NCBI GenBank assembly: GCA_028673005.1 | Contig: CM054114.1 | Location: 131,378,894 to 131,442,893 of the forward strand | Source: Tanypteryx hageni | Taxonomy: Eukaryota > Arthropoda > Insecta > Odonata > Petaluridae | Length of the DNA stretch: 64,000 nt | Direction: 5' to 3' | Part shown: in pieces, positions 36,643-47,507 of the stretch | Position numbering within the stretch: the stretch's first letter is position 1 | Layout of the letters: each line of letters begins with the position of its first letter | Translations under genes and position numbers: made by a program | Notes under the pieces: model-generated | Told to the model about the DNA's origin: nothing | Databases searched by the model: none | What the model saw: the letters and a program-made list of their open reading frames with translations, nothing else

Positions 36643-37146
36643 ATATAGGAGTATACTAATGCCCAGTCCAAACTAAAAGGGCTAGAGAGCTGAAAGCGTC
36701 AGCGTTTCTAGAGGTCATGGAGAAACATCCAGAAAAAATGGGAACTCTCACTTAAGTGACTCCATAAATTCCGAATTTTGCGTTTTTTTCAATAAGAAAA
36801 CCATTGCGCCATTTTTGTAAATTAATTTCAGGCACTTGCCGATAAGCTGGAGAAATGACATTTTGAGTGTTGTTAGATCGCCACAATATCTATTAGGAAT
36901 TGGTATAGTTTTTCCTTACAGTGTCCTGGGTTCGAGACCAGATGCCCCGTAACATCTCCCATAATTTAGCTTGGGGAAAAGGTAATCCAGTATATCTACA
37001 TAAATCTAACAACAATAGGAATAGGGAGCTGAAATTTTGCACTATTACAAGATTTAGCTCTCAATGAACTGGAAAAATTGAAAATTTCAAAATTGTTAAT
37101 TTTTAGGGGTTGTTTTTACCACATTTATATATTCAAGTTTAAATTT
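36643..37146 (+). mobile_element. family B repeat, copy 4, truncated
   Basis: It starts TATAGGAGTATACTAATG and contains the block GAAAATTTCAAAATTGTTAATTTTTAGG shared with 39026-39070. It also has a B-box-like GGGTTCGAGACC at about 36930. It runs into family C at 37147 without a terminal hairpin. Confidence 0.5.
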
Positions 37147-37255
37147 TTTACTTTCTCCATATACATAGTATAGGGGCAAGTATTTTTTCCATGAAAAAAA
37201 TAGACTTCGAGATTCCAACGGAAATACACGTTTTGAGGTCCCCTGAACACGTTTC
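37147..37255 (-). repeat. family C repeat, 3' end fragment
   Basis: This is the inverse of 59565-59672: TTACTTTCTCCATATAC, CATGAAAAAA, TTCAACGGAAATACA, GGTCCCCTGAACACG. It is cut off where the next element's terminus begins. Confidence 0.75.
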
Positions 37256-37267
37256 CCGCCCGACCGT

Positions 37268-38840
37268 AAGGCTAGCCGCGCACGGGCAACTTTTAACTCG
37301 CCGCGACAAGTCGCCTCGGCTAAAGTAAACAGCGATTTTTTTTGCGTGAGCCCGCGCACGAGAGCGACTATCCCTTCTACGCAGTGATCTCAGTTCCACT
37401 GTGGACTTCGAAGAGACAGCAGTTGTCAGTGTTTTGCTCTTCAGAAATCGAAAAAAAAACGAAAAAGATACCAGTTTTGGTTTCATCCAATACTCAATCA
37501 AAGATCACTAAACGGTCAATTCTACTCACTCTACGAAGACTTGAGGAGCTATCCAAAAATTTTTTAATTACTTGTAAAAGGTGCTCGCATTCGGCAAGCA
37601 TTTCAGTCCATATCAAAGGTAACACAGTAAGATTTAGAAGTATTTAAAAAATAAAAGTTCGCGCCTCTGACCCGATTGTTGTTCTTTCCTTATGGTACAA
37701 AACTGGACAAAAACAATCCCTAAAATTTTTAATTTTAAGAATATTACACTTTAGCATTTTTAGTACTAATGCTACACATTTCTGGCAAATTTTAATGTTG
37801 TAGCACATGTAGAGGTGCGATAAAATTGATCTAAGTGTTAAAATTTTAAAAATTTGAACAGTAGCAATAACAAATTAATGAATATTTTAAAATGTTAATG
37901 TGTGCTAATACACTAAGTGTTAAATAACTGACAAATTTCAGCTCCCTAGTTCGTCCCCTAGTACCTAAACGTTTATCTATTTGTTTAAACTTTAAAAATT
38001 TTAATTAGACAAATCAGCAATATATTAGAATTTCTATAATCCCTATTCTGTTATTTTACGAATTATACCTTTACAACAAATTTCAGCTTTGTAGCACACT
38101 GAGAAATACATAAACCTTAAATAATAGTTTAAACATTTACGAATTTTTAGCGGCCGCATTGTTAATTTTTAAAAAGATATTTGAACTTTTCTATTCGGTT
38201 ATGCACATAAATTATTTCAAGTCTTTAGCTTATATGGAAGTGACAAATCAAAGCATAAAACAAATATATAAACCTCTGCATCGATTTACGCGCTTTTTTA
38301 TGGGGCAAAAATGGAGCCAAAACAGCCCCTTAAAATGATGAATTTTCCCAATTTCGTATTTTTCTGTTTGGTTGTGACCAAAATCCTATACTCGTACCAA
38401 ATTGTAAGTCCCCAGCTCATCTGGAAGTGCCTAAACATTAGTATCCTCCAATCGTATCATAAGCAAGAAGCAGCTATATACATGTGATTTCCGAATTTGA
38501 TCAACTATTGAATATTCTTGGTCCAGCTCTTTGTATATTCTATTCACAGTCAAAACTTTCCCTAGAAGCCATGACTGACCGCTAGCTTCCACGGGCAAAT
38601 ACTTTTGAAGGGAAGGACCGACAGTCGCCAGTGCGCGCGGATACGTTTGATAGCGGGTGTTTAATTTTTGAAATAGTCGCCGAACGACAATCGTGTCGCG
38701 CTCAAAATAGGACGTTCTGCGACTTTTAAATCGCCGCGGCAAAATAATCGCCAGTGCGGGCGGTTAAGTATGTAGCCACGTGATTCATTTTGGTGACACG
38801 ATAGACGCTGCGAATAAGTCGTCCGTGCGCGGCTAGCCTT
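37268..38840. mobile_element. TIR element with AAGGCTAGCCGCGCACGG ends
   Basis: The left end 37268 (AAGGCTAGCCGCGCACGGGCAACTT) and right end 38840 are perfect inverted copies over 18 bp. The similarity continues as scattered GTCGCC, CGCCGCG and GCGACT motifs for about 100 bp. The GC-rich ends contrast with the AT-rich middle, which is largely an inverted family B copy. CG-rich ends like these are seen in some PIF/Harbinger elements, but I cannot read a transposase or settle the target duplication. Confidence 0.7.
37577..38457 (-). mobile_element. family B repeat, copy 5, inverted and nested
   Basis: On the minus strand it starts at 38457 (GGAGGATACTAATGTTTAGGCACTTCCAG) and passes the GCGGCCGC block at about 38150. 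It ends near 37577 at the hairpin remnant CTTGCCGAATGCGAGCACC. It lies wholly inside the GGCTAGCC element, so it was inserted after that element. Confidence 0.72.
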
Positions 38841-38969
38841 CCAGACTTGACCCGACTTCGCCAGACCACTTCAAACGGTCGGAAGGAACCAAACCAGATT
38901 CATTTTTCGCCCGACTTTCTACCGCGCAGTTGAATGCTGAGATGGAATCCACGTTAATAAAAATAGTAT

Positions 38970-39615
38970 AAGAGGAGCTAGTGACTTGACATTTGGCACG
39001 ATTATAGGTTTTTTGTCACAATCAAACAGAAAAATTGGAAATTTCAAAATTATTAATTTTTAGGCGTTGTTTTTACCCCATTTGTACATTAAAGTTTAAT
39101 AATTTTTATCTCGGAAACTATAAGTCGTAGGAACGAGCTTTTGCAAAATATTTGTAGGAACTTCTATCCTCCGTATGAATAAAATTTTAATCGACACCTT
39201 ACAGAAAAAGGGCAAGGGATGGCAATTGGCGATCAATTGACGATTATTACAATTTAATAATTTTTATCTCGGAAACTATAAGCCGTAGATACAATCTCTC
39301 GCGGACTTATTGTAGCCAATGTCGTCCTCTACCTGAATAAAATGTTTAATCGATACCTTAAAGATCATATAGGGGCTAAGGAAAGAATAACAAAATATTC
39401 CTGATTCTTGGTGAGGTCATCACGCCGAGATATCGTGCAGTTGCGGAAAACAAGCAAGCATCGCCCACCGCGCTTCTTAATGCGCATACAATGACTATTC
39501 GTTTTAAAGGTAATTTTTCATTGAGGAGGTTCTCAATCCTAATTTTCCATGAGATTTCATAATCTAAAACTAACAAAGCGAGCTGAAACGCTTGCACAAT
39601 GCAAGCAACTTTAAT
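38970..39615 (+). mobile_element. family B repeat, copy 6
   Basis: It contains the block GAAATTTCAAAATTATTAATTTTTAGGCGTTG in common with copy 4. It ends at a hairpin CGCTTGCACAATGCAAGC (39589-39606) followed by AACTTTAATAG, so the usual CCAACTACT end is changed. It includes a two-copy tandem repeat. Confidence 0.6.
39095..39375 (+). repeat. tandem repeat, about 150-bp unit, two copies
   Basis: Two copies start with TTTAATAATTTTTATCTCGGAAACTATAAG (about 39095 and 39248), each followed by CGTAG, GTAG(G/C), GAATAAAAT and TTTAATCGA(C/T)ACCTTA. Confidence 0.75.
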
Positions 39616-40610
39616 AGTTAATAATAAAACATTATTAATTTTCCCTGATAGTTCCTCAATTTCACACGTTTTAAAATATTCAACCTCTGTAATCGCCAAA
39701 GATCTTGCACCCAAAACCGCCTATTCGTAATCCCCTAATCAAGGGTATCTTCAAATCAACACTCATCCCACTCGTCGTCGAACTTGAGGAGCTCATGATT
39801 CACAGTATTTAAAGTCGCCCGACTAGTCGGAACCACTGTAGCCACCCCGGTCTGTCAAGTCGGCAGGTCGGATCGAGTTTGGAAGTCGGGTCGGATCTGA
39901 TCCGCTTCCAGTTTAGCCGAAGTCGTTACACAGTTGTTGTAAAAGGCATTACCCTTGCCAACGTCTCGGAGGTCTAACACACGCAAACACACACGGCGCA
40001 TCCAGAGATGTGGCACACCGCAAGCTGCGGAGTCTGCCTCTCTTCCGTTTCAAGCGGAGGCGGAGGTAGATAGGGAGGCAGTGAGGGAGGCTCAAGGGGG
40101 AAGGAGGTAAGAGTCTCTAAATAAACCCGGGGACGTTTTGTGCCGAGTTCAAACGACTCGAAAGAGCGGAGTGAAATATGTATCGCGGTGTAAAAAAGGC
40201 GCGAATCCTCACGGAGTCGGGTTATAAAGGGAAAAAGGCGATGGGGAAAAATCGAGCAAAGAGGGGAAGAATAAAAACGATATGACTAATTTTCCATTTA
40301 AAACGCGAAAATTTTTATCTGAGGATATCAATCACGCCAGGGTCGTAGTCACGCGATCCAACTCGGTTTTGTCGTTTATTTTGATTTTTTTGCTTGCCCG
40401 CGAGAAAGATATATATCCTTCCGTAAATTGCTTTTTCATTAGACATCGAATTAAAAATTTGTAATTTCGCGAGGGTTACTGTATGTTTTTTGCGTTACGT
40501 AATAAGTAATTGTTCATGCGAATCGAAGTTTTAATTTCAATGATAATTTACGTATTCGATAAATTATCCGATTCTAATAAATTCACATAGGTCTTTGAAT
40601 AGAGGTACAG
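39616..40610. other. no gene recognised
   Basis: It includes GTCGG-rich sequence at 39800-39930 (repeated AAGTCGG and GTCGGATC) of unknown meaning and a modestly GC-rich stretch to 40240. No supported ORF. Confidence 0.35.
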
Positions 40611-41500
40611 CAGTGGTTCTCAACATGGTAACCGTCGAGGCATTCCCAGATACCTGCTGCTCTATTGGCGTGGCAATGCCAAAGAGAGACAGTGTTGAAA
40701 TACATTTCAAGGCTTGTCATTCATCATTTGATATGTATTTTCTACTGGGTTAAAAGAAAGTTAGTGACTTGAATTCTAAACTTCCAGCGCAGCAATCTCT
40801 ATTTACCAAACCTGTCGTAACACTTTGCGCATGCATAGATGTTTATAATCTGTTATCCAGTTCAACTCCTGCTATTCATCAGTGTATGCGTCACTTGGAT
40901 TTTTTTATTTGTAGCTTTTATTAAGTAGGGTTACTCAAGATGTCAGAAACAATAATGTTAAAAACGTAAAATTTAAAAATTAACGTGAAGAAGTTTTTTA
41001 TCTTGGTGTGAATTGGAAAGTGCATTTGTTTATTGCGATCTAGTGTCAACACCAAAGAGATGATATTAAAAAACAGTTCAAGGCTCATCATTCATCATTT
41101 GATAAGAATTATCAACTGTGTTCAGAACGTAGGAAATAGAAAGCTAGGGATTTTAAATATAAATTAGCAGCTACCTTTATTTACCAATCCTGTTGTAAAG
41201 CCTAAACACGCAAATTGCTCATTTATTAACATCGAAGAAAAAATGCTTCAAGATAATCAGCTTGTCAAGGAAACATTCATTGCAAGTGGTGAGCAACATT
41301 CTGATGGATTTTCAAATAAGAAGAAATAATTTTGGCAATAAAAAATATGCAACTTTCAAACGACACAATTAATTAATGGAAGATTGACTGCCATTTTGCA
41401 TGATATGAAAGCTCAACTACAGACTGAACTCAAAAAATGTGACTGATATTTCCTTCAACTTGATGAAAGCACGGACGGACTCAAAAGGGTTCATGTCTGT
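40611..41500 (+). pseudogene. Charlie-like hAT remnant
   Basis: The left terminus CAGTGGTTCTCAACATGG at 40611 is the typical Charlie/Tip100-type hAT end. Downstream fragments in shifted frames resemble a BED finger followed by a hAT core: RDDIKKQFKAHHSSFDKNYQ with a preceding Cys region (about 41040-41130), IEEKMLQDNQLVKETFIASG (about 41230-41290) and LKKCD-YFLQLDESTD (about 41430-41480). LDESTD contains the first catalytic Asp block of this group. The frames are broken at many places, and nothing C-terminal of LDESTD is recognisable. This lineage differs from the two ASNKK-type hAT copies at the left of the window. Confidence 0.78.
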
Positions 41501-44320
41501 CAACAGCCAAAACTATCTTGAAAATCTTAGCTTCCCAGCTCTTTTCATTGTTTCAAAATTTTGTGCATGGACGGACGGACATAGTGAAAGTATAAGGTAT
41601 TTTATTAAAAGGTGTTAAAAAGGATAACAGTTACTATACCATTTTGATTTGATTTTCTCAGATTTTAACCATTTAAATATTCGGTTTTGTGTATTTTTAT
41701 ATTGCGCCTGCCTACCTCTCTTCCAGAACGTGATGAATGTCCAATGGAGATAAAAGGCAGATGAAGTACAGTAATTGCATCTCAATAAACTCTACATTAT
41801 TTTGTGCATAAATATCAGTTCAAGTCAGAGTAACGTCAAACAGAACTCAAACTTTATTTATTCGATAATTACTCACGTTTAATAATAAAAGTAAAGGAAG
41901 AGTGTAAATATATAAAACCTAAAAAATCTAAAATAAATAATATAATGGAATTTGTGCAATCAGCTGATGAAAACTCGAGCAGTAAATCTGCGTATGATTC
42001 ATTTATGCGATCATACGAGTTCACTCGTATATAACTAGGCACGGCGCGGGAATTATCGGCGAATACGGGATACGTAATTCGAAAGTTGGCATTATAACCG
42101 AAACAGGTATTTGAAGCAGCGTTCCATCACGGTTAACATTCAAAACGTCGCTCTACCTTTAATGGCGTGCATGAATTTATGATTAAACTGAACGGCGAAA
42201 GGATCGCGACAAAACGCTACTTTGGAATCGGGAACGCAATCACCTCCGAGAGATAATTTATCGAAAAATACAAGTTGAAACGCAATCATGGCTTTGCTTT
42301 TGACAATCGCGATAAGGCAAAATTTTCGAAATGCTATAAAATAATAACCTACATATTTTTGGCCGAACTTTAAAAATCAGATATATTGCGTTAGTATTCG
42401 GCTTAACCGCTGCTGTCGCTCCACGAGACCGGGAAGAAAATGTCGATTAATGCGGATTCTACGGCATTCGCTCTTTTTTGACCAAATAAAAGCTCCAAAA
42501 TCGTCCGGGGGATGAAATTAAAAATGTGCCGCATTTTTACAATCGCGTGACGTGGGTATCGCTTTTAATCAGGACGCTGGCTCGGAACGAATTCATCCAA
42601 GCGGACATCCACGCCCAAAATTTTCAAAAAAGGGAAATCATAAACATCCATGCGATTTCCAGTAAAAAAATTAAAACAAAACGAATTTTTTTTATCACTG
42701 GAAAAGTTCCGAAACGGATTTTCATCAGAGCCCACAAAGGACGCCCAATCGTCATGGTTACCAACAATATTCCTATAAAAAGGTTCCGTTTTCGTTATTC
42801 ACGTCGGCACGTATAGTTTTTACGAGATATCTCTTATCGTGACGCGTTTTCCCTTACCTTTATGCAGTGGATTTAATTTAAACCTCAACAGTTTAAAAAA
42901 ATATAAATCCTTTTCAAAACCTTACATTGACATTTGATAGAGAATAACAGACCTTGTCATATGGCTAAATTCGAATTGACACAAAAGCTATCCTCAAGAG
43001 CCATAAAAAGATTGTGAAAGCCAGATGCGCATCTCGGCTAAAAAGCAGCCACCATCAGTGGTATTTATCGTAGGTTATCATAAAACATAAAACAGAAGCG
43101 TTGATGGCTATAGGAGATACTTAATTTGTCTATTTTCTTACGGTGAATGTTGACGAGAAAATGGTCGCGAATCAAATCACCTCCCACGTCCAAGCGGTTC
43201 TACTAGATCCCTGACATCGGTTAAAATCCCTCATTAAGTTAAAAAAAAAACTTTTTGACGGCTGAAAATGCTTTTGTGACGTAAAAACGCAGGTTAAGGA
43301 ACTATGTATCTGGTGAATTACATGCGAAAAACAACTCGATGGCTATTTTGTCGCGTCTTTTTTTTCCCGTCGCCATAAAATAGGCATGTCAAACGCGAAG
43401 AGGCATCATGGATGTTATAGAAGGGCCGCATTAAAGCGATGGATTTTATAGAAGGGCCGCATTAGGATTAAAGTTGTTTAATGAAGCCCCGATTTGGTAC
43501 AGTAGAATTTATGTTTTGCTATTAAAAACAATAATTTAGAAAACGCATTCTACTTTACCTCAGTAAACTATGAAAAACTCTCATTTACACAAAAATAAAC
43601 AGTTTATATAGAATTTCAAGCGATTCGGTTAAGACAAAAATTAGCATTCGGCCCACATTTGGCAAATGTACGTATGCGGTCCGCGGGCCGTCAGTTTGCC
43701 CCGAAATCCTCCTCATATTCAACACTCGCCCGACTGAAAGAAAGGACGGCTTTTAAGCGAGTATCACAGCCTAAAAATATCGCTAAATATCATTAAGTTA
43801 CGGCGGCCCGCCAAAAAAAAAAAAATTCACGCAAATCCCACATTTAAAAGCTTCCATTTATAAAGTTAAAAATATCGCGTATTTTTCGCAGAAAACTGTT
43901 TCGCCGAGTGGAGCAAAAACTTTCCACAACAGATAAACGCGGTGGATAAAGACATCCCAGATCCGGGCGGCAAATTTCCTCCTCCTTCCTCCATGAATAT
44001 ACACTTTATATAACGACCAGGAGAAGTCTAGTCCAGCTCTCCATTTTTTTATTCCTATCTGATGAATTCTTCATCGGTTGCCAAAATGTATGAGCAATCA
44101 AAGAGAATGAATATAGCGGAAACCTTTTTGATCGACGGATAAAATATTTACTTATCTCCGCACCTCTATTTCAAAGCACCACCTTCCTGCCTTTTTTTAT
44201 ACATTCTGGCTCCGTTCTCCTCAGCTGATCGATAACTCGAGATCTCTCTACAATAAAGTTAATGGACGAGGCCGAGACTTCGTGGAATTCCATAATCAAA
44301 TAAAATAAACAATATTAGAT
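41501..44320. other. unassigned DNA
   Basis: There is no TE hallmark over most of this stretch. Two near-copies of GATTTTATAGAAGGGCCGCATTA lie at about 43410-43470, and GGGCCG motifs lie at 43680. Short ORFs such as 42526-42816 carry no recognisable domain. Together with 19.7-22.3 kb this is the least repetitive part of the window. Confidence 0.35.
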
Positions 44321-44459
44321 AGTATTTTTTATTACCAAACTTTTGCTAATTTCCACAAATAAATGCAAAACACGACCAGTGGTGGTTAATATTCACCGAA
44401 ACCGGTGGCGTTTTGCATTTGTTTGTGGAAATTAGCAAAAGTTTTGTAATAAAAATACT
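44321..44459. repeat. foldback hairpin, about 60-bp arms
   Basis: The left arm 44321-44383 and right arm 44401-44459 are inverted copies: AGTATTTTTTATTACAAAACTTTTGC, AATTTCCACAAA, ATGCAAAAC(A/G)C. The loop is short and carries ATTCACCGAAACC. It resembles the foldback at 13811 in geometry but not in sequence. Confidence 0.85.
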
Positions 44460-44586
44460 AACCAGTATTTTTTTACTTTATTAGATCTTTCTACATAGCG
44501 AAATGCTAAACAACAAGCACCGACGTGTATTTTGATACGTTGAGAGATCCTTTTTCAAAAGGCGCAATCATCTTTTTAATAGGAAA

Positions 44587-44757
44587 TACTGTCAAACCTC
44601 GATACCTCAATCTCAATATCTCGAAGGAAGATGGTATACCTTCGAGCCATCGACTTATGGACCTTCATTTTAATGTGTGTGAATAGGACCGCGAGGAGTA
44701 TCATTTTCAACGAAATTCGAGTTATAGAAATTATAGAGTTATCGAGGTTCGTCTGTA
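44587..44757. mobile_element. pogo-like MITE, 171 bp
   Basis: The left end is CTGTCAAACCTCGATACCTC and the inverted right end is CAGACGAACCTCGATAACTC. Both are followed by further ATCTCGAA or AACTCGAA motifs and flanked by TA at 44587-44588 and 44756-44757. TA targets and these ends fit Tc1/mariner-pogo MITEs. Confidence 0.75.
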
Positions 44758-45560
44758 TATTCCCGAGGTAAAAGCAAAATAGTCGACCTGTAACAAGCTC
44801 GTAATAGAATGTCGAGTTAGTGATTAGGGAAATTTCCCGGGACGTTCGAAAATTACGTCTAGAAAGTAATATTTTCCATTATAACGAGGAATAATTATTT
44901 TGTCCTGCTCTTTCAAACAAACACATTTCATCGGAACAGATTCGGGACAACGGCGCCTTTTTAGGGCACAGAACGCTTAGGAGCGCAACAAATGACAATT
45001 AACGTTTTATGTTATAAAATATATTTTGTATATTTTGTTTTTACCTCTAAATTGTGAATAAACTGGTTTTGAGAGATAAAATTGTGTACTGTACGCATAC
45101 TTTCGTTAGGAGGGGGCGTGATTTCCAAACCTTGCCTAGCGCGCAAAAATGCCTTTGCCCGGTCCTGCATCGGATCCATTAAGACAAGTGCACTTCTCAG
45201 CAATTTTTATTGGATATTGAGTGGTGAAGACGGATACGTTGTGTTATTGGTCCAGGAGATGTATACCCAACGATATGCGTGTTCCGGTGCAGCTTTTTTT
45301 CTCTCCGAGTCCGAGAGTATTGGCCTAAAACAAACCGCTCCCGAACGTCATTAATTCGATTAGCGATGTATGATAATAATAATAATAATTTTATTCATCA
45401 TTAGCCAACTAAATGTGGAATAGATTTCGTTCAGACACATAAATATTACATATTTAAAACAGTAAAAATATATTGGTATTAGCGTGTTTCCAGGAATTAT
45501 TAAAGTAAAACCAAAGACACTAGATTTTTTTAAAAATATGTATTATATTCATAAACATAA
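44758..45560. other. no gene recognised; short (ATA)n tail
   Basis: A (ATA)n run followed by TTTTATTCATC at about 45370-45400 resembles the inverted 3' tail of a retroelement. ORFs at 45012-45354 overlap on opposite strands and are not supported. Confidence 0.35.
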
Positions 45561-45632
45561 AAATTATACAACACTGAGAGTTATGTCATACATTTTCCAA
45601 TACCTATACAACGTTACTTTAGAATGCGCCTT

Positions 45633-46482
45633 TCATTTCATACACCACATCTGATATGCTTTGTCAAAGTTGAAAAATTTCCTTTCAGGACCCTCAATGT
45701 TTATCATCATCAAAATACTTACATTATCAACAGTAGGGCGGTTTCTTAGCTCTGTTTTTACCAACTTCATGCAACTAAATCCTCTCTCACAATCCACTAT
45801 GTGTGAAGGAATCACTGCAAGATACTCAATAAGCATTGCGATTAATGGAAGTTGTTCCTCGAGTTTGTTTATATACATGATCTCCAAAAGTTCTTGAAAT
45901 CTCATTTTGTGGCACCTGCTCTGTATTACTTTCCTAAACATTGACCACTCTAAGAGTACTTCATTAACACCATTGAGCTCTAACACAGACTTCATTAACT
46001 CAGGTATTTGCCTAATTTCACTGTTCCCATATTCATCATCGTCACTGAAATTCTGAGGGTAAAAATTTTTGAATAGGGTGATTTTATCTAAGTCTCCCAG
46101 TCTCTCATTTAAATTATGAATTAGGATATCTAAGAATTTTTAATTGGTTTCCTCAACATCTTTTCTTTGCTGTACTGAATCAGCAATAACTTGTCCACGA
46201 AATTCATATTCATCAACAACAAATTGATCAGGAATGTCAGAAATACAGTGTGAACCTGCCTTTGATTTAAGTTCTTCCAATACAGGACTTGACTCATGCT
46301 TGCACACATTCAGGATCTAAATTAGATTTTTTTTAAATTGAACACAACTTATTCACAAAATACCTTACATTCTTCATAAATGCAGTCAGTGACAAAAACT
46401 TGTGTTTTTACTTTTTTCAACAAACCACATATCACAGGTCGATTATCTTGAGCAAGTAGAGCTACCAATAAAATCCAGTTTT
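45633..46482 (-). pseudogene. hAT transposase (DUF4371/ZNF862-like), C-terminal part
   Basis: The minus strand from 46482 reads LLAQDNRPVICGLLKKVKTQVFV, then DEYEFRGQVIADSVQQRKD. An open frame at 45995-45633 ends in a clear hAT dimerisation domain: IEYLAVIPSHIVDCERGFSCM, then ELRNRPTVDNVSILMMI and FDKAYQMW. This is the downstream half of the gene whose upstream half lies at 51254-51775. A TIR element separates them. The CERGFS block and the order of motifs match the ZNF862/KIAA1586-like hAT group. Stops between 46400 and 46000 show it was already decaying or has decayed since. Confidence 0.85.
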
Positions 46483-46622
46483 GGTTCCACGTCAAAACAG
46501 CGAACGTCAGAACAGCGAACGTCAAAACAGCGAAAACAAAAACGGCGAACGGACAAAACAGCGAACGTTAAAACAGCGAAAAATGGCAATGTAAAAAACA
46601 GCGAACGTGAAAATGGCTGAAC
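46483..46622 (+). repeat. left long TIR of foldback element
   Basis: Six or seven AACAGCG units, some preceded by GTCA or GTTA, with the landmark AACAAAAACGGCGAACGGAC near 46536-46556. It is nearly identical to the inverse of 51115-51253 from 46510 onward. Confidence 0.92.
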
Positions 46623-47495
46623 TAAATATAGCAAAATACATTTACATATATACCCTGCAAGCCGCCAATGGCGTGTGGGTGGGGGAAAATACAGTATATT
46701 ATAATTATATGCGAATATTTCAGAAATATAAGTAATAAAGTCCATCCAAAATCTTTATAATTCAATGGATTTGAGATAGAAATTCTAATTTTCGAATTTT
46801 TTAAGGAACATCATAAAGATCAAATACAGCATAATAAATAGAATGTCATACACAATAAACTTGTAGCTCAAGAATTACAAATTCCTTTATTTCTCTCGCC
46901 TAAGTCCAGCGTAGCGGAACTAATAATGCATTAGAAGGTTGGCACCGTGGCTTCAGCCAGTTAATTGGATCAGTCATCCTACCATATGGAAATTTATTGA
47001 ATGCTTACAAAAAGAACAAAATGTTCATAAAGTAAAAATTGAACTATATATTTCCGGCAAAAACCCTCGAAAAGCCGAAAAATTTACCGAGATACATACA
47101 AACGTATCGAAGGTCTCGTAAAGGAGTACCACAATCGAGATGGATTAAATTTCTTGAAAGGAATCGCCCAAATTTTTCATCTTCAAGCATAAGGCTTTTT
47201 GAATTCATTATCTCTTGTAATATTTTTCTTACAATTTTTGACATACTTTCGAATAAAACGTACCTTCAAGTATCTTTTGTAATGTTTTAACAGTAATTTG
47301 AAAATGTATTAGCTTTGACTTTTAATGTAAATATATGTCCTTCTTCATTAGCAACATATTTTCTATTTCTTTCGTGCACTCTGTATCATTGTCGCCCATT
47401 ATATATACGTGTAATAAGTAATGTACTTTAGATCTAAGTAATACGAAAGGATTTTTTAAATCGAATTTGGAGCCATAGTAATAAATTTTTTAAAA
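46623..47495. other. body of the foldback element, left of the LINE
   Basis: This is AT-rich, with short ORFs on both strands and no recognisable domain. Confidence 0.5.
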
Positions 47496-47507
47496 GTTTT
47501 TCATAAT

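Noticed and set aside
42526..42816. 96-codon ORF rich in Arg/Lys/Ile
   Set aside because: No family resemblance. The residues follow the AT-rich base composition.
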